A stretch of 64,000 bases of DNA from Bog-473 sp963781955 (GTDB lineage: Bacteria > Actinomycetota > Acidimicrobiia > Acidimicrobiales > RAAP-2). This document shows positions 10,318 to 18,805 of this stretch, piece after piece. A program made the translations under genes and the position numbers. Position 1 is the first letter of the stretch. Every line of letters begins with the position of its first letter. Location of the stretch: contig CAWAHU010000001.1 in NCBI GenBank assembly GCA_963781955.1, positions 1,550,001 to 1,614,000 on the forward strand, written 5' to 3'. The notes below the pieces were generated by a model that searched no databases, was not told the origin of the DNA, and was given only the letters and a program-made list of their open reading frames with translations.

Positions 10318-11339
10318 GGCATCACCATCGTCCCGACGCCGGCGTCGGTGAACAGCTCGAGCAGCAGCGCGTGCGGCACCCGACCGTCGAGGATGTGGGC
10401 CCGGTGGACGCCCGCCCGCACGGCGCGCCCGCAGGCCTCAACCTTGGGCATCATGCCCCCCTGGATCCCGCCGCTGCGGACGATCTCGTCGATCACGGCC
10501 AACGAGGCCTGGTGGATGACGGTCGCCGGGTCGTCGGCCACGACGCGCAGCCCCTCGATGTCGCTCAAGAAGATCAGCTTCTCCGCCCCCAGCGATTCGG
10601 CCAGCGCGCCCGCCACCGTGTCGGCATTGATGTTGTAGGCCTGCCCGGACTCGTCGGCCCCGATGGTCGCCACCACCGGGATCAACCCCTCCGCCACCAG
10701 CCGCTGCAGCAGCGTGGGGTCGACCACCGACACGTTGCCGACGAACCCGAGGTCGGCGTGACTCGGCGAGGCGGTGATGAGGTTGGCGTCCTCTCCCGAC
10801 ATGCCGACGGCCAACGGGCCGTGGACGTTGATGGCCGAGACGATGTCCCGGTTGACCTTGCCGACGAGGACCATCCGAGCGATGTCGAGCGTGTCGGCGT
10901 CGGTCACCCGCAGGCCGTTGCGGAACTCGGTCTCCTTGCCCAGCCGGTCCATGAGCTCGCCGATCTGGGGGCCGCCCCCGTGGACGACCACGGGCAGGAT
11001 CCCCACCGCGCGCATCAGCACCACGTCCTGGGCGAAGGAGGCCAGCGCCTCGGCCGCGGCGGACGAATCGGCACCGGCTCCGTCGTCGGCACCGGCTCCG
11101 TCGTCGGCACCGGCCGTCCCACCGGTCCCGTCGCCCGGTCCGTCGGCGCCGGAGGCGGCGGCCAGCGCGTTGCCGCCGTACTTGACCACCACGACCTTGC
11201 CCCAGAAGCGCCGGATGTAGGGCAGCGCCTCGACCAGGACCGAGGCGGTCCGGGTCGCCGCCGCCTTTTGGGCACGTGTCACCTTGGGCGGCACCGCCAG
11301 CGGTCCGACCACGGGCCCGGCCGCCGGCTCCGTCGTCAC
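10314..11339 (-). CDS. argB: Acetylglutamate kinase with a low-complexity insert
   Basis: Phosphorylates N-acetylglutamate, the usual arginine-feedback step. KYGGNA (residues 53-58), HGGGPQI and the C-terminal NINADTVAG and GGMMPKVEAC blocks are intact. It has 341 residues against about 300 for most homologues. The excess is an Ala/Gly/Asp-rich insert of about 37 residues (roughly 60-97) between KYGGNAL and the ASFAQDVV helix, encoded in part by an 18-bp tandem repeat. The GTG at 11339 overlaps the argJ stop. The insert lies next to the active-site lysine loop but is probably a surface loop. Confidence 0.96.
   Translation of the reverse strand: MTTEPAAGPVVGPLAVPPKVTRAQKAAATRTASVLVEALPYIRRFWGKVVVVKYGGNALAAASGADGPGDGTGGTAGADDGAGADDGAGADSSAAAEALASFAQDVVLMRAVGILPVVVHGGGPQIGELMDRLGKETEFRNGLRVTDADTLDIARMVLVGKVNRDIVSAINVHGPLAVGMSGEDANLITASPSHADLGFVGNVSVVDPTLLQRLVAEGLIPVVATIGADESGQAYNINADTVAGALAESLGAEKLIFLSDIEGLRVVADDPATVIHQASLAVIDEIVRSGGIQGGMMPKVEACGRAVRAGVHRAHILDGRVPHALLLELFTDAGVGTMVMP
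11068..11115. repeat. 18-bp tandem repeat inside argB
   Basis: Two perfect copies of TCGGCACCGGCTCCGTCG (11068-11085 and 11086-11103) followed by a partial third. In the argB frame it encodes repeated Gly-Ala-Asp-rich sextets. It is in frame (multiple of three), so length changes would be tolerated. Confidence 0.85.
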
Positions 11340-12505
11340 GACGTCCCCTTGTTCTCGTCGATGTAGGCGTAGCTCAGGTCCGTGCCCAGCACGACCGACT
11401 CGCCCGGGCCCAGCCCGAGATCGCAGTCGATCTCGATGTGACGGCCTGCCATGTGGGCTGCCACCGCCGCCTCGTCGTGCCCGACGGCCACCCCCGCGGC
11501 GCACACCACGGTGCCCCCGTAGGCCACGGACACCCGGTCGATGTCGAAGGGCGTGCCGGACGAGCCCAGCTCGGAGACGACTCGCCCCCAGTAGGGGTCC
11601 TCGCCGAAGAGCGAGCACTGCACGAGCAGGGAGTCGGCCACCGTGCGGGCAGCGACGTGCGCCGCTTCGTCGCTCACCGCGCCGCGCACACAGATGTGCG
11701 CAACCTTGGTCGCGCCCTCGGCGTCGTCCACCATCTGCGCGGCCAGGGACGCGCAGGCCTCGGTCAGGGCCGCGGTGAGCTCGGCCGGGCTCGGCGCGGC
11801 CCCCAGACCGCTCGCCAGCACCAGCACGGTGTCGTTGGTCGAGGTGCAGCCGTCGACGGTGACCGTGTTGAACGACGCGGCGACCGCCGCGGTCAGGCAC
11901 GACTGCAGCGTGGCCGCGTCGACGGCGGCGTCCGTGGTGCACACGGCGAGCATGGTGGCCATGTTCGGCGCCAGCATGGCGGCACCTTTGGCCATGCCGC
12001 CCACCGAGAACCCGTCACCCGCCACGACGACCTCCTTGGGGACCGTGTCGGTCGTCATGATGGCGCGGGCGGCCTTGGTGGCAGCCTCCCGGCCGGGGTT
12101 GCGGGCCATGACGATGTCCGCCAGCTCCGGCAGCACGGCTTCGATCGGGAACGGGATCCCGATGAGACCGGTCTGGCACACCAGCACCTCCTCCGCGGTG
12201 GCGCCGATGTCGCCGGCCACCGCGGTGCACAGCCGCTCCGCCGCGGCGCGCCCCGCCACGCCGGTGGCTGCGTTGGCGTTGCCCGACGTGAGGATCACCC
12301 CCGCCGCCCGGCCGCCCGTCGCGGCCAGGTGAGCCCGGCTGACCTGGACCGGCGCCGCCGCGGCCAAATTGGCCGTGAACACACCGGCAGCCGGGACGGG
12401 CCGGCCGGGGGCGGTGGCCACCACGGCAACGTCGGGCACCCCGCCGGCCTTGATGCCCGCCGACCCTCCAATGGCCACGAAGCCCTCGGGCGCGGTGACG
12501 CTCAC
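11336..12505 (-). CDS. argJ: Bifunctional ornithine acetyltransferase/N-acetylglutamate synthase
   Basis: Recycles the acetyl group from N-acetylornithine to glutamate. The precursor cleaves itself at the conserved Thr in KGAAMLAPNMATML, exposing the nucleophile. It has 389 residues, normal. The GTG at 12505 overlaps the argC stop as GTGA. The operon has no separate argA or argE, which fits the cyclic acetyl route. Whether it has the full bifunctional activity or only the transferase activity cannot be told from sequence. Confidence 0.97.
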   Translation of the reverse strand: MSVTAPEGFVAIGGSAGIKAGGVPDVAVVATAPGRPVPAAGVFTANLAAAAPVQVSRAHLAATGGRAAGVILTSGNANAATGVAGRAAAERLCTAVAGDIGATAEEVLVCQTGLIGIPFPIEAVLPELADIVMARNPGREAATKAARAIMTTDTVPKEVVVAGDGFSVGGMAKGAAMLAPNMATMLAVCTTDAAVDAATLQSCLTAAVAASFNTVTVDGCTSTNDTVLVLASGLGAAPSPAELTAALTEACASLAAQMVDDAEGATKVAHICVRGAVSDEAAHVAARTVADSLLVQCSLFGEDPYWGRVVSELGSSGTPFDIDRVSVAYGGTVVCAAGVAVGHDEAAVAAHMAGRHIEIDCDLGLGPGESVVLGTDLSYAYIDENKGTS

Positions 12506-13524
12506 GGGTAGACCCCGGCCACCGGGAGCCCGGTGGTCTCGGGCAACCCGAGCACGGCGTTGGCGCACTGGATGGCCTGGCCGGACGCCCCCTTCACCAA
12601 GTTGTCGAGTGCGCAGAGTGCCATCACCCACCCCGTGCGCGTGTCGACCCGGGCCGTGACGTGGACTGTGTTCGAGCCGGCCGTGGCCTTGGTCGACGGC
12701 GGGTCGTCGGTCACCACCACGAAGGGCTCGTCGTCGTACGCGGCATGGAGGGCGGCCATGACGTCGTCGCTCCTCGGCGCAGGCTGTCCCGCCGCCGGAC
12801 GGGCGTAGCAGGTGGCCAGGATGCCACGCACCATGGGCGCCAGGTGGGGCGTGAACAGCACCTCTGCCCCGAGGATCTGCTCCATCTCGGGGGTGTGGCG
12901 GTGCGTGAGCAGCCCATAGGCCGTGAAGTCTTCGTCGACCGTCCCGAAGTGCAGCGACTCCTTCGGTCCGCGGCCTGCGCCCGAGACTCCCGAGGCGGCG
13001 TCGACCACGATCCCCGTGGCCTCGACCAGCCCGCCCCGCACCAGCGGCGCCAGCGCCAGGCCCGCCGTCGTCGGGTAGCAGCCGGCGGCTGCCACCAAGG
13101 CGGCACCGGGCAGATCGGACCGGAACAACTCCGGTAGCCCGAAGGCCGCCTGGCCCAGCAGCTCGGGGGCGCCGTGCTCCGCGCCGTACCAGCGCGGGTA
13201 CAAGGCGGCGTCCCGCAGGCGGAAGTCGGCCGCCAAGTCGACCACCAGACCGACCCGCCCCAAGAGGTCCGGGACGATCCGCTGGGACTCACCGTGCGGA
13301 AGGGCGCAGAACACCAGGTCGAGGCCGTCGAGCAGGTCCGGGACGTACTCGTCGTAGGACAGACCCGGATAGGCGGCGGCCAGCGACGGGGTATGGGCGC
13401 CTACCGACTGCCCGGCGTGCGAGTGCGCGGTGACCACGGCCACCTCGAAGTCCGGATGGGCGCTGAGCAGGCGCAGCAGCTCGGCTCCGGTGTAACCCGA
13501 CGCCCCGACGATGCCCGCCTTCAT
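12502..13524 (-). CDS. argC: N-acetyl-gamma-glutamyl-phosphate reductase
   Basis: NADPH-dependent reduction of N-acetylglutamyl phosphate. The Rossmann start GIVGASGYTGAELLRLL and the active-site AGCYPT (Cys nucleophile) are intact. The GTVDEDFTAYG and HRHTPEMEQIL blocks also fit. I place the start at the ATG at 13524 rather than the GTG at 13539 because MKAGIVGASGYTG is the family N-terminus and the GTG lies inside the promoter and operator. It is first in the operon argCJBDFRGH, has no Shine-Dalgarno and has a -10 six bases upstream, so the mRNA is probably leaderless. Confidence 0.97.
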   Translation of the reverse strand: MKAGIVGASGYTGAELLRLLSAHPDFEVAVVTAHSHAGQSVGAHTPSLAAAYPGLSYDEYVPDLLDGLDLVFCALPHGESQRIVPDLLGRVGLVVDLAADFRLRDAALYPRWYGAEHGAPELLGQAAFGLPELFRSDLPGAALVAAAGCYPTTAGLALAPLVRGGLVEATGIVVDAASGVSGAGRGPKESLHFGTVDEDFTAYGLLTHRHTPEMEQILGAEVLFTPHLAPMVRGILATCYARPAAGQPAPRSDDVMAALHAAYDDEPFVVVTDDPPSTKATAGSNTVHVTARVDTRTGWVMALCALDNLVKGASGQAIQCANAVLGLPETTGLPVAGVYP

Positions 13525-13530
13525 CGCATC

Positions 13531-13536
13531 AGTATA
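13531..13536 (-). promoter_or_regulatory. argC promoter -10 element
   Basis: TATACT on the minus strand, one base from the TATAAT consensus, ends six bases before the argC ATG, so transcription would begin at or next to the start codon. No good -35 is visible at 16-18 bases. The intergenic gap to pheT is only 46 bases. Confidence 0.65.
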
Positions 13537-13550
13537 CACGCGCGTGCATA
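13533..13550 (-). promoter_or_regulatory. ArgR operator (ARG box)
   Basis: The 18-bp near-perfect palindrome TATGCACGCGCGTGTATA has one mismatched pair. It has the length and TNTGNA...TNCANA-like outer bases of ARG boxes. It overlaps the argC -10, so ArgR binding would block polymerase directly. A further TGCAT-ATGC-like half site (GCATGATTATGC) lies immediately upstream. Confidence 0.65.
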
Positions 13551-13570
13551 ATCATGCGGCCGAGCGTCGC

Positions 13571-16174
13571 TCATCGGAGGACGGCGCCGAACTCCTCCGC
13601 CACGGCGTCGATGCAGCGGGCCCGCACCTGGCCGACCTCGTCGTCGGTCAGCGTGCGCTCGGCCGAGCAGAAGCGCAGCCGGAAGGCCAGGCTGCGCGCG
13701 TGCTCGGCGATCCCCGCGCCGCGGTAGACGTCGAAGAGGTGGACCGACTCGAGCAGATCGCCCGCGGCGGTGCCCAGGCGTTCGGCCACGGCGTCAGCCG
13801 GGTGGCGGTCCTCGACCACGAAGGCCAGGTCGATGTCCGAGGAGGGGTAACGGCTCACGGCACCGCCCACCGTGACGCGCCGGGGCACGCTGCTGTCGTC
13901 GAGCAGCCGGCCCAGGTCGAGCTCGAGCCAGCCCACCCGGCGGGCCACCATGCCCGCGCCCGTCGGCTCGACGAGGCCGGCCGACGCCACCACAGCCGGG
14001 TCGACCTCGCCCACCGCGCCGAGCACCACCGGCGCTCCTGACACGCCGGGCACGACCAGGTAGGCGGTGCGAGTCGGGTGCAGACCGGGCGGCGCGGGCA
14101 GGGACGGGAGCCCGGCGTAGGCCCGGGAGGAGCCGGGGTCAATCCCCGGGGGCACCAGGCGCACGCCCTCGAGCCGCATGGCGTCGGCCACGACGTGCCA
14201 GGCCGCCACGGCCGTGCGGGCGTCGTCGCCGTCCCGGGCGAACACGGCCGAGAGCAGCTCGCGCTCGCCGGGCAGCAGGGCCTGCTCGGCCCCGCCGGCC
14301 CCGGCCCGCTCGACCACGCGGGGCGCGCCCTCGCCGGGGTGCGAAAAGACCACGCCGACCTCGAAGAGGCGGACCGCGGGCTGGCGCCGGGCCGCGTTGT
14401 GGACCAGCGCCCCGAGCAGGCCGGGCAGGAGCGACCTGCGCAGGAAGGGCTTCTCCGCGTCGAGCGGGTTGGCCACCCGCACGGCCGTCCCCTCGAGGCC
14501 GGCGCCGGCGTCCTCGGCGGCCGAGACGAACGTGTCGGTCCACGCTTCGGACGTGCCCAGGCCGACCAGGACGTCCTTGACCGAGCGGCGCGCCCGCTGC
14601 TGCGGCGTCAGGCCCCCCGGTTGGGGCCAGGTTGGCGTGCGGCGCGGCACGTTGCCGTAGCCGAACGTGCGGGCGATCTCCTCGATCACGTCGTCGGCCC
14701 CGTAGGGCTCGGGACGCACGTCGGGCCGGTTGGTCGGCACCATGACGGCCAGCCGTTCGCCGCCGGCGCCCCCGCCCCCGCCGCCGCCGCTCGCGGCGCC
14801 GCTCGCGTCCACTGTCAGCACCCGGAAGCCGATGGGCTCGAGCAGCCGTGCCATCTCCTCGGGCCCGAGCGCCACCCCGATCTGGGAGTGCACCCGGGCG
14901 ATGGGTACCGAGACGACGAAGGGCTCGGGCACTTCCCCGCGGACGTCGAGCATCCCGTCGGCCACGGTGAGCCCAGGCACGCTCTCACCGAGCAGCTGGC
15001 AGAAGCGGCGCACGGAGGGCTCGATCCCCCATGGGTCACACCCGCGCTCGAAGCGCGCCGAGGCCTCGGAGCGCAGACCGAGCCGCTTCGAGGTACGGGC
15101 GATGGCCATCGGAGTGAAGTAGGCGGCTTCGAGCAGTACCTCGGTCGTGGAGTCCGAGATCTCCGACGAGGCGCCGCCCATGATCCCGCCGATGCCGACG
15201 GCGGTGCCCTCAGCGTCGCAGATCAGGCAGTCCTCACCGGTGTCGCCCAGGGACCGGCCCCGCACGCCGAGCGTGCGCTCCTCGCCGTCGAGCGTCTCTA
15301 CCCTCTCGCCCTCGCGGGCCCTCCGCACCATGAGGCCGCGCCCGGGGAGGCGGGACAGGTCGTAGGGGTGCGTGGGCTGGCCCAACTCGAGCATGACGTA
15401 GTTGGAGGCGTCGACCACGTTGTTGATGGGCCGCATGCCGGCGAGCAACAGCCGGCGGGCCAGCCATTGCGGGGACGGCCCCACCAGCACGTCGCGCAGC
15501 ACCGAGACCGTGAGACGCGGGCACAGGTCCGGCGATGCCACGGCCGCCGACGCCGCAGACGCGACCGTCCAGCCGCTCGGTGCCGGCTCGGGTGGCTCGG
15601 GGGCGGTGATGGGGAGCCCGAGGCGGCCGGCCAGGTCGCGGGCGATCCCGGTGATGGACCAGGCGTCGGGGCGGTTGCCCTCCACGGTGATGTCGAAGAC
15701 CACGTCCGGCTCGAGGCCGAGCGCCTCGGTCAGCGCCGTGCCGGGCTCGCCGGGGGCGTCCTCGCCGAGGACCAACAGGCCGGCGTGGTCGTCGGAGAGG
15801 CCGAGCTCGCTGCCCGAGCACAGCATGCCGTTGGAGACGACGCCGCGCATCGTGCGGCGGCTGATCTCGAAACCTCCGGGCAGGATGGCACCCACCGGCG
15901 CGAGTGGCACACGGTCCCCCACGGTGAAGTTGTGTGCCCCGCACACGATGTCGAGCGGGCCGGCGCCCGCGTCGACCACCACGCGTCGGATCTTGTCGGC
16001 CCCCGCGATCGCGTGGATCTCGAGCACCGCGGCCACCACGACGTCACCCAGACCCTCGCCCACGTGCTCGACTGCCTCGACCACCAGGCCCAGGTCGTCG
16101 AGCGCGGCCCGTAGCACCCCGACGTCGTCGGGGAACGGGGCGTAGTCACGGAGCCAGCTGAGCGGTGCGCGCAC
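13571..16174 (-). CDS. pheT: Phenylalanine-tRNA ligase beta subunit
   Basis: Beta subunit of the (alpha-beta)2 PheRS that charges tRNA-Phe. Domain order: tRNA-binding EMAP/OB domain (about 40-150), B3/B4 editing domain (about 210-390), B5 domains, the catalytic-like core, and the C-terminal ferredoxin-fold anticodon-binding domain (from about 775, RYPSSDIDLAFVV). It has 867 residues, a little long. The excess includes a glycine run near residue 465 encoded by a GCC/GCG repeat. GTG start. The gap from pheS is 60 bases and consists largely of GTG/GGT simple repeats. Confidence 0.97.
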   Translation of the reverse strand: MRAPLSWLRDYAPFPDDVGVLRAALDDLGLVVEAVEHVGEGLGDVVVAAVLEIHAIAGADKIRRVVVDAGAGPLDIVCGAHNFTVGDRVPLAPVGAILPGGFEISRRTMRGVVSNGMLCSGSELGLSDDHAGLLVLGEDAPGEPGTALTEALGLEPDVVFDITVEGNRPDAWSITGIARDLAGRLGLPITAPEPPEPAPSGWTVASAASAAVASPDLCPRLTVSVLRDVLVGPSPQWLARRLLLAGMRPINNVVDASNYVMLELGQPTHPYDLSRLPGRGLMVRRAREGERVETLDGEERTLGVRGRSLGDTGEDCLICDAEGTAVGIGGIMGGASSEISDSTTEVLLEAAYFTPMAIARTSKRLGLRSEASARFERGCDPWGIEPSVRRFCQLLGESVPGLTVADGMLDVRGEVPEPFVVSVPIARVHSQIGVALGPEEMARLLEPIGFRVLTVDASGAASGGGGGGGAGGERLAVMVPTNRPDVRPEPYGADDVIEEIARTFGYGNVPRRTPTWPQPGGLTPQQRARRSVKDVLVGLGTSEAWTDTFVSAAEDAGAGLEGTAVRVANPLDAEKPFLRRSLLPGLLGALVHNAARRQPAVRLFEVGVVFSHPGEGAPRVVERAGAGGAEQALLPGERELLSAVFARDGDDARTAVAAWHVVADAMRLEGVRLVPPGIDPGSSRAYAGLPSLPAPPGLHPTRTAYLVVPGVSGAPVVLGAVGEVDPAVVASAGLVEPTGAGMVARRVGWLELDLGRLLDDSSVPRRVTVGGAVSRYPSSDIDLAFVVEDRHPADAVAERLGTAAGDLLESVHLFDVYRGAGIAEHARSLAFRLRFCSAERTLTDDEVGQVRARCIDAVAEEFGAVLR

Positions 16175-16234
16175 GGGGTGGAGGGATTCCTTGTGGTGGG
16201 TGTGGTCGTGTGGGTGTGGTCGTGGTCGGCGGGG

Positions 16235-17308
16235 TCAGAACTGCGAGAGGAAGCGGATGTCGTTCTCCAGGAACGAGCGCATGTCGGGCACCGCGTGGCG
16301 CATCTGGGCCAGGCGGTCGATGCCGAAGCCGAAGGCGAACCCGGACCACTTCGACGTGTCGATGCCCACGGCGTCGAACACGGCCGGGTCGACCATGCCG
16401 CACCCGCCCAGCTCGATCCAGCCCGTGTGCGAACAGGTCCGGCAGCCTTCGCCCAGGCAGAGTGTGCACGTGATCTCGAACTCGGCCGAGGGTTCGGTGA
16501 AGGGGAAGTAGGCCGGGCGCAGCCGCGACTGCATGCCCGGGCCGAAGTAGGCCTCGGTGAAGACCTGGATGGTGCCGGCGAGGTCGCCGAAGGTGATGCC
16601 GCGGTCGACCACGAGACCTTCGATCTGGTTGAACACCGGCAGATGCCGGGCGTCGGGCGTGTCGAGGCGGAAGCACTTGCCGGGCATCACGGCGTGGATG
16701 GGCAAGGCGCTCCGGCGCACCGCTTCCTCCATCAGGTGGATCTGCACCGGCGAGGTGTGTGTGCGCAGCAACACCGTCTCGGGCTCGCCCAGGTCGAGGT
16801 ACATGGTGTCGTACATGCCACGCGCCGGGTGGGCCGGCGGGATGTTGAGCGCCTCGAAGTTGTACCAGTCGGTCTCCGCCTCGGGACCCTCGGCCACCGT
16901 GAAACCCATCCCGACGAAGACGTCCTCGAGTTCGGCCCGGGCCTGGCTCACCAGGTGCAAGTGGCCGCGACCGGGGGCCGAGCGCACGTGGTCGGGGATG
17001 ACCTCCGTCAGGTCGAGGCGGTCGGCCCGCAGCGCGGCCTCCCGCTCGGCCGCCGCCAGTTCGGCGCGCCGGGACTCGAGCCGCTCCTCGAGGCGCGCCC
17101 GCACCTCGTTCAGGCGGCGGCCCGCCTCCTTGCGCGCTTCGGGGTCGAGGCCGCCCAGGGACCGGTGCGCCCGGGTCAGGGCGGAGCGCTTACCGAGGAA
17201 CTCGGTCTCGAGTTGCGCCAGGGCGGCCGTCGAGGAGGCGTGCCCGATGGCCCGCTCGCCCTCGGCCGCCAGGCCGTCGATATCGAGATCCTGCCGCTCG
17301 TCCACCAT
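16235..17308 (-). CDS. pheS: Phenylalanine-tRNA ligase alpha subunit
   Basis: Catalytic subunit of PheRS. It has an N-terminal coiled-coil (about 1-90), class-II motif 2 around FRLDTPDARHLPVFNQIEG, and motif 3 near the end (GFAFGFGIDRLAQMRH). A CTLCLGEGCRTCSHTGW segment near residue 280 could hold a metal through three of its cysteines. Similar insertions occur in other bacterial PheS. The ATG at 17308 lies two bases after the rRNA methyltransferase stop. Confidence 0.97.
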   Translation of the reverse strand: MVDERQDLDIDGLAAEGERAIGHASSTAALAQLETEFLGKRSALTRAHRSLGGLDPEARKEAGRRLNEVRARLEERLESRRAELAAAEREAALRADRLDLTEVIPDHVRSAPGRGHLHLVSQARAELEDVFVGMGFTVAEGPEAETDWYNFEALNIPPAHPARGMYDTMYLDLGEPETVLLRTHTSPVQIHLMEEAVRRSALPIHAVMPGKCFRLDTPDARHLPVFNQIEGLVVDRGITFGDLAGTIQVFTEAYFGPGMQSRLRPAYFPFTEPSAEFEITCTLCLGEGCRTCSHTGWIELGGCGMVDPAVFDAVGIDTSKWSGFAFGFGIDRLAQMRHAVPDMRSFLENDIRFLSQF

Positions 17309-17310
17309 GT

Positions 17311-18150
17311 TCAGGGCATGCTACGTGGCCCGGGAGCCGCCCCCCGGCGCTGACGGAACGCCTCGAAGCAGACCACGGCCCCGGCGACGCCGACGTTGAG
17401 GGACTCGGCCCGGCCCGCCATGGGGATGGCCACCGCGCCCGTCAACGTCTCGCACAGGGCCGCATCGAGGCCGGCCGACTCGTTGCCCAAGAAGAGCGCG
17501 CTCGGCACGGACCAGTCCAGCGCCGCGTAGTCCTCCCCGCCACGCACGACGGAGGCCAGCGTGCGGAACCCGGCCGCCCCCATCTCGGCAGCCACGGCGA
17601 AGGGGTCGGTCCGGACCGCCAGGGGCACGTGGAACAGGGACCCGGCCGACGCCCGCACCGTCTTCGGGTTGTACGGGTCCACGGACTCGCCGGCGTAGAC
17701 CACGGCCGCCGCGCCAGAGGCGTCGGCGGCGCGGAGCACCGTGCCGGCGTTACCGGGGTCGCGCACGTCGACGAGGACCACCACCAGCGCGCCCGGCCCG
17801 GCCGCCCACGCCGGATCACCTGCCGCCGGCTCCTCGAGCATGGGGAGCACGGCCAGCACGGGTTGCGGGGTCACCGTGTCGGCGACCCGTTCGAGAACCC
17901 CGGGCGCGAGGTGCAGGACGCGGGCGCCGGCGGCGGCGGCGCGGCGGCACACCTGCTGGGTCTCCCGGTCGTCGTCGCCTGCCGGTGCCACGTAGAGCGC
18001 CTCGACGGGCACACCCGCCTCGAACGCGCAGCGGATCAGTTCGGGCCCTTCGGCGACGAAGGCACCCTCGGCCCAGCGCGCCGATCGCTTCTGCAGCAGC
18101 TGGCGCAGCCGGCGGACCCGCCGGTGCGTGAAGGCCAGCCGCTGGGTCAG
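17311..18150 (-). CDS. TrmH/SpoU-family 23S rRNA 2'-O-methyltransferase, apparent CTG start
   Basis: SPOUT-family RNA ribose methyltransferase. The C-terminal half carries the three knot motifs (DVRDPGNAGTVLRAADASG, LFLGNESAGL, IPMAGRAESLNVGVAGAV). The conserved N-terminal substrate-binding part (LRQLLQKRSARWAEGAFVAEG) is in frame upstream of the first ATG/GTG/TTG codon (GTG at 18012), so the usual start codons would remove it. The only sensible start is CTG at 18150, which overlaps the rplT stop as CTGA, the same junction style as the GTGA overlaps elsewhere here. That gives 279 residues, the family's normal size. The exact target nucleotide is unknown. Confidence 0.85.
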   Translation of the reverse strand: MTQRLAFTHRRVRRLRQLLQKRSARWAEGAFVAEGPELIRCAFEAGVPVEALYVAPAGDDDRETQQVCRRAAAAGARVLHLAPGVLERVADTVTPQPVLAVLPMLEEPAAGDPAWAAGPGALVVVLVDVRDPGNAGTVLRAADASGAAAVVYAGESVDPYNPKTVRASAGSLFHVPLAVRTDPFAVAAEMGAAGFRTLASVVRGGEDYAALDWSVPSALFLGNESAGLDAALCETLTGAVAIPMAGRAESLNVGVAGAVVCFEAFRQRRGAAPGPRSMP

Positions 18151-18530
18151 GAGGCGACCCCCGCCGCGGGTGCCTGGCCCAGCGCGTCCTGGGCCGTGGC
18201 CACCAGAGCGCCGAAGGCCTCCGGGTCGCTCACGGCCAGGTCGGCCAGCACCTTGCGGTCCACCTCCACGCCAGCCAGGTGCAGCCCGTTGATCAGCCGG
18301 CTGTAACTCAGACCATGCTGGCGGGCGCCCGCGTTGATGCGCTGGATCCAGAGTTTGCGGAAGTCGCCCTTGCGGGCGCGGCGGTCCCGGTAGGCGTACT
18401 GCATCGAGTGCATCAGCTGCTCGTTGGCGGCCCGGAAGGTGCGGCTCTTGTTGCCGTAGTACCCCTTCGCCTGCTCGAGGACGGCGCGATGGTGCTTGCG
18501 TCCGTGGACGGATCGCTTCACTCTGGCCAT
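18147..18530 (-). CDS. rplT: Ribosomal protein L20
   Basis: Primary binder of 23S rRNA needed for early 50S assembly. It is a canonical L20 of 127 residues (MARVKRSVHGRKHHRAVLEQ start, KLWIQRINAGARQHGLSYS core) with about eight extra C-terminal residues. It follows rpmI by 76 bases in the standard infC-rpmI-rplT order. Confidence 0.99.
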   Translation of the reverse strand: MARVKRSVHGRKHHRAVLEQAKGYYGNKSRTFRAANEQLMHSMQYAYRDRRARKGDFRKLWIQRINAGARQHGLSYSRLINGLHLAGVEVDRKVLADLAVSDPEAFGALVATAQDALGQAPAAGVAS

Positions 18531-18606
18531 GGGGGGTGCTCCTCTCTCAGAGAACTCGGTGGGTGGCTGCTGGCGCGGCGGCGCCCCGCGGCACGGGTGG
18601 TGAGGC

Positions 18607-18801
18607 TCAGATGCCGAGCTGGCGCCGGACGGACCGCTCGTCCGCCTTGGCCACTTCGGTCGTGCGACCGAGTCGGCGCGTGCGCACGCTGGTCTTCTTC
18701 TCGAGCAGGTGCGACCGGAAGGCCTTGCGACGGCGCAGCCGGCCGCTGCCGGTCACCTTGATCCGTTTGGCGGCGCCCCGGTCCGTCTTCATCTTCGGCA
18801 T
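18607..18801 (-). CDS. rpmI: Ribosomal protein L35
   Basis: A 64-residue basic protein (MPKMKTDRGAAKRIKVTG start, KAFRSHLLEKK core), typical L35. I use the ATG at 18801, four bases after the infC stop and with GAGGG upstream. The longer upstream frame is the end of infC read out of frame. Confidence 0.98.
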   Translation of the reverse strand: MPKMKTDRGAAKRIKVTGSGRLRRRKAFRSHLLEKKTSVRTRRLGRTTEVAKADERSVRRQLGI

Positions 18802-18805
18802 TGCG

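Noticed and set aside
11068..11115. CRISPR-like tandem repeat in argB (also 32276-32309 and 51988-52037)
   Set aside because: Units of 9-18 bp without spacers, in frame inside genes. Simple coding repeats.
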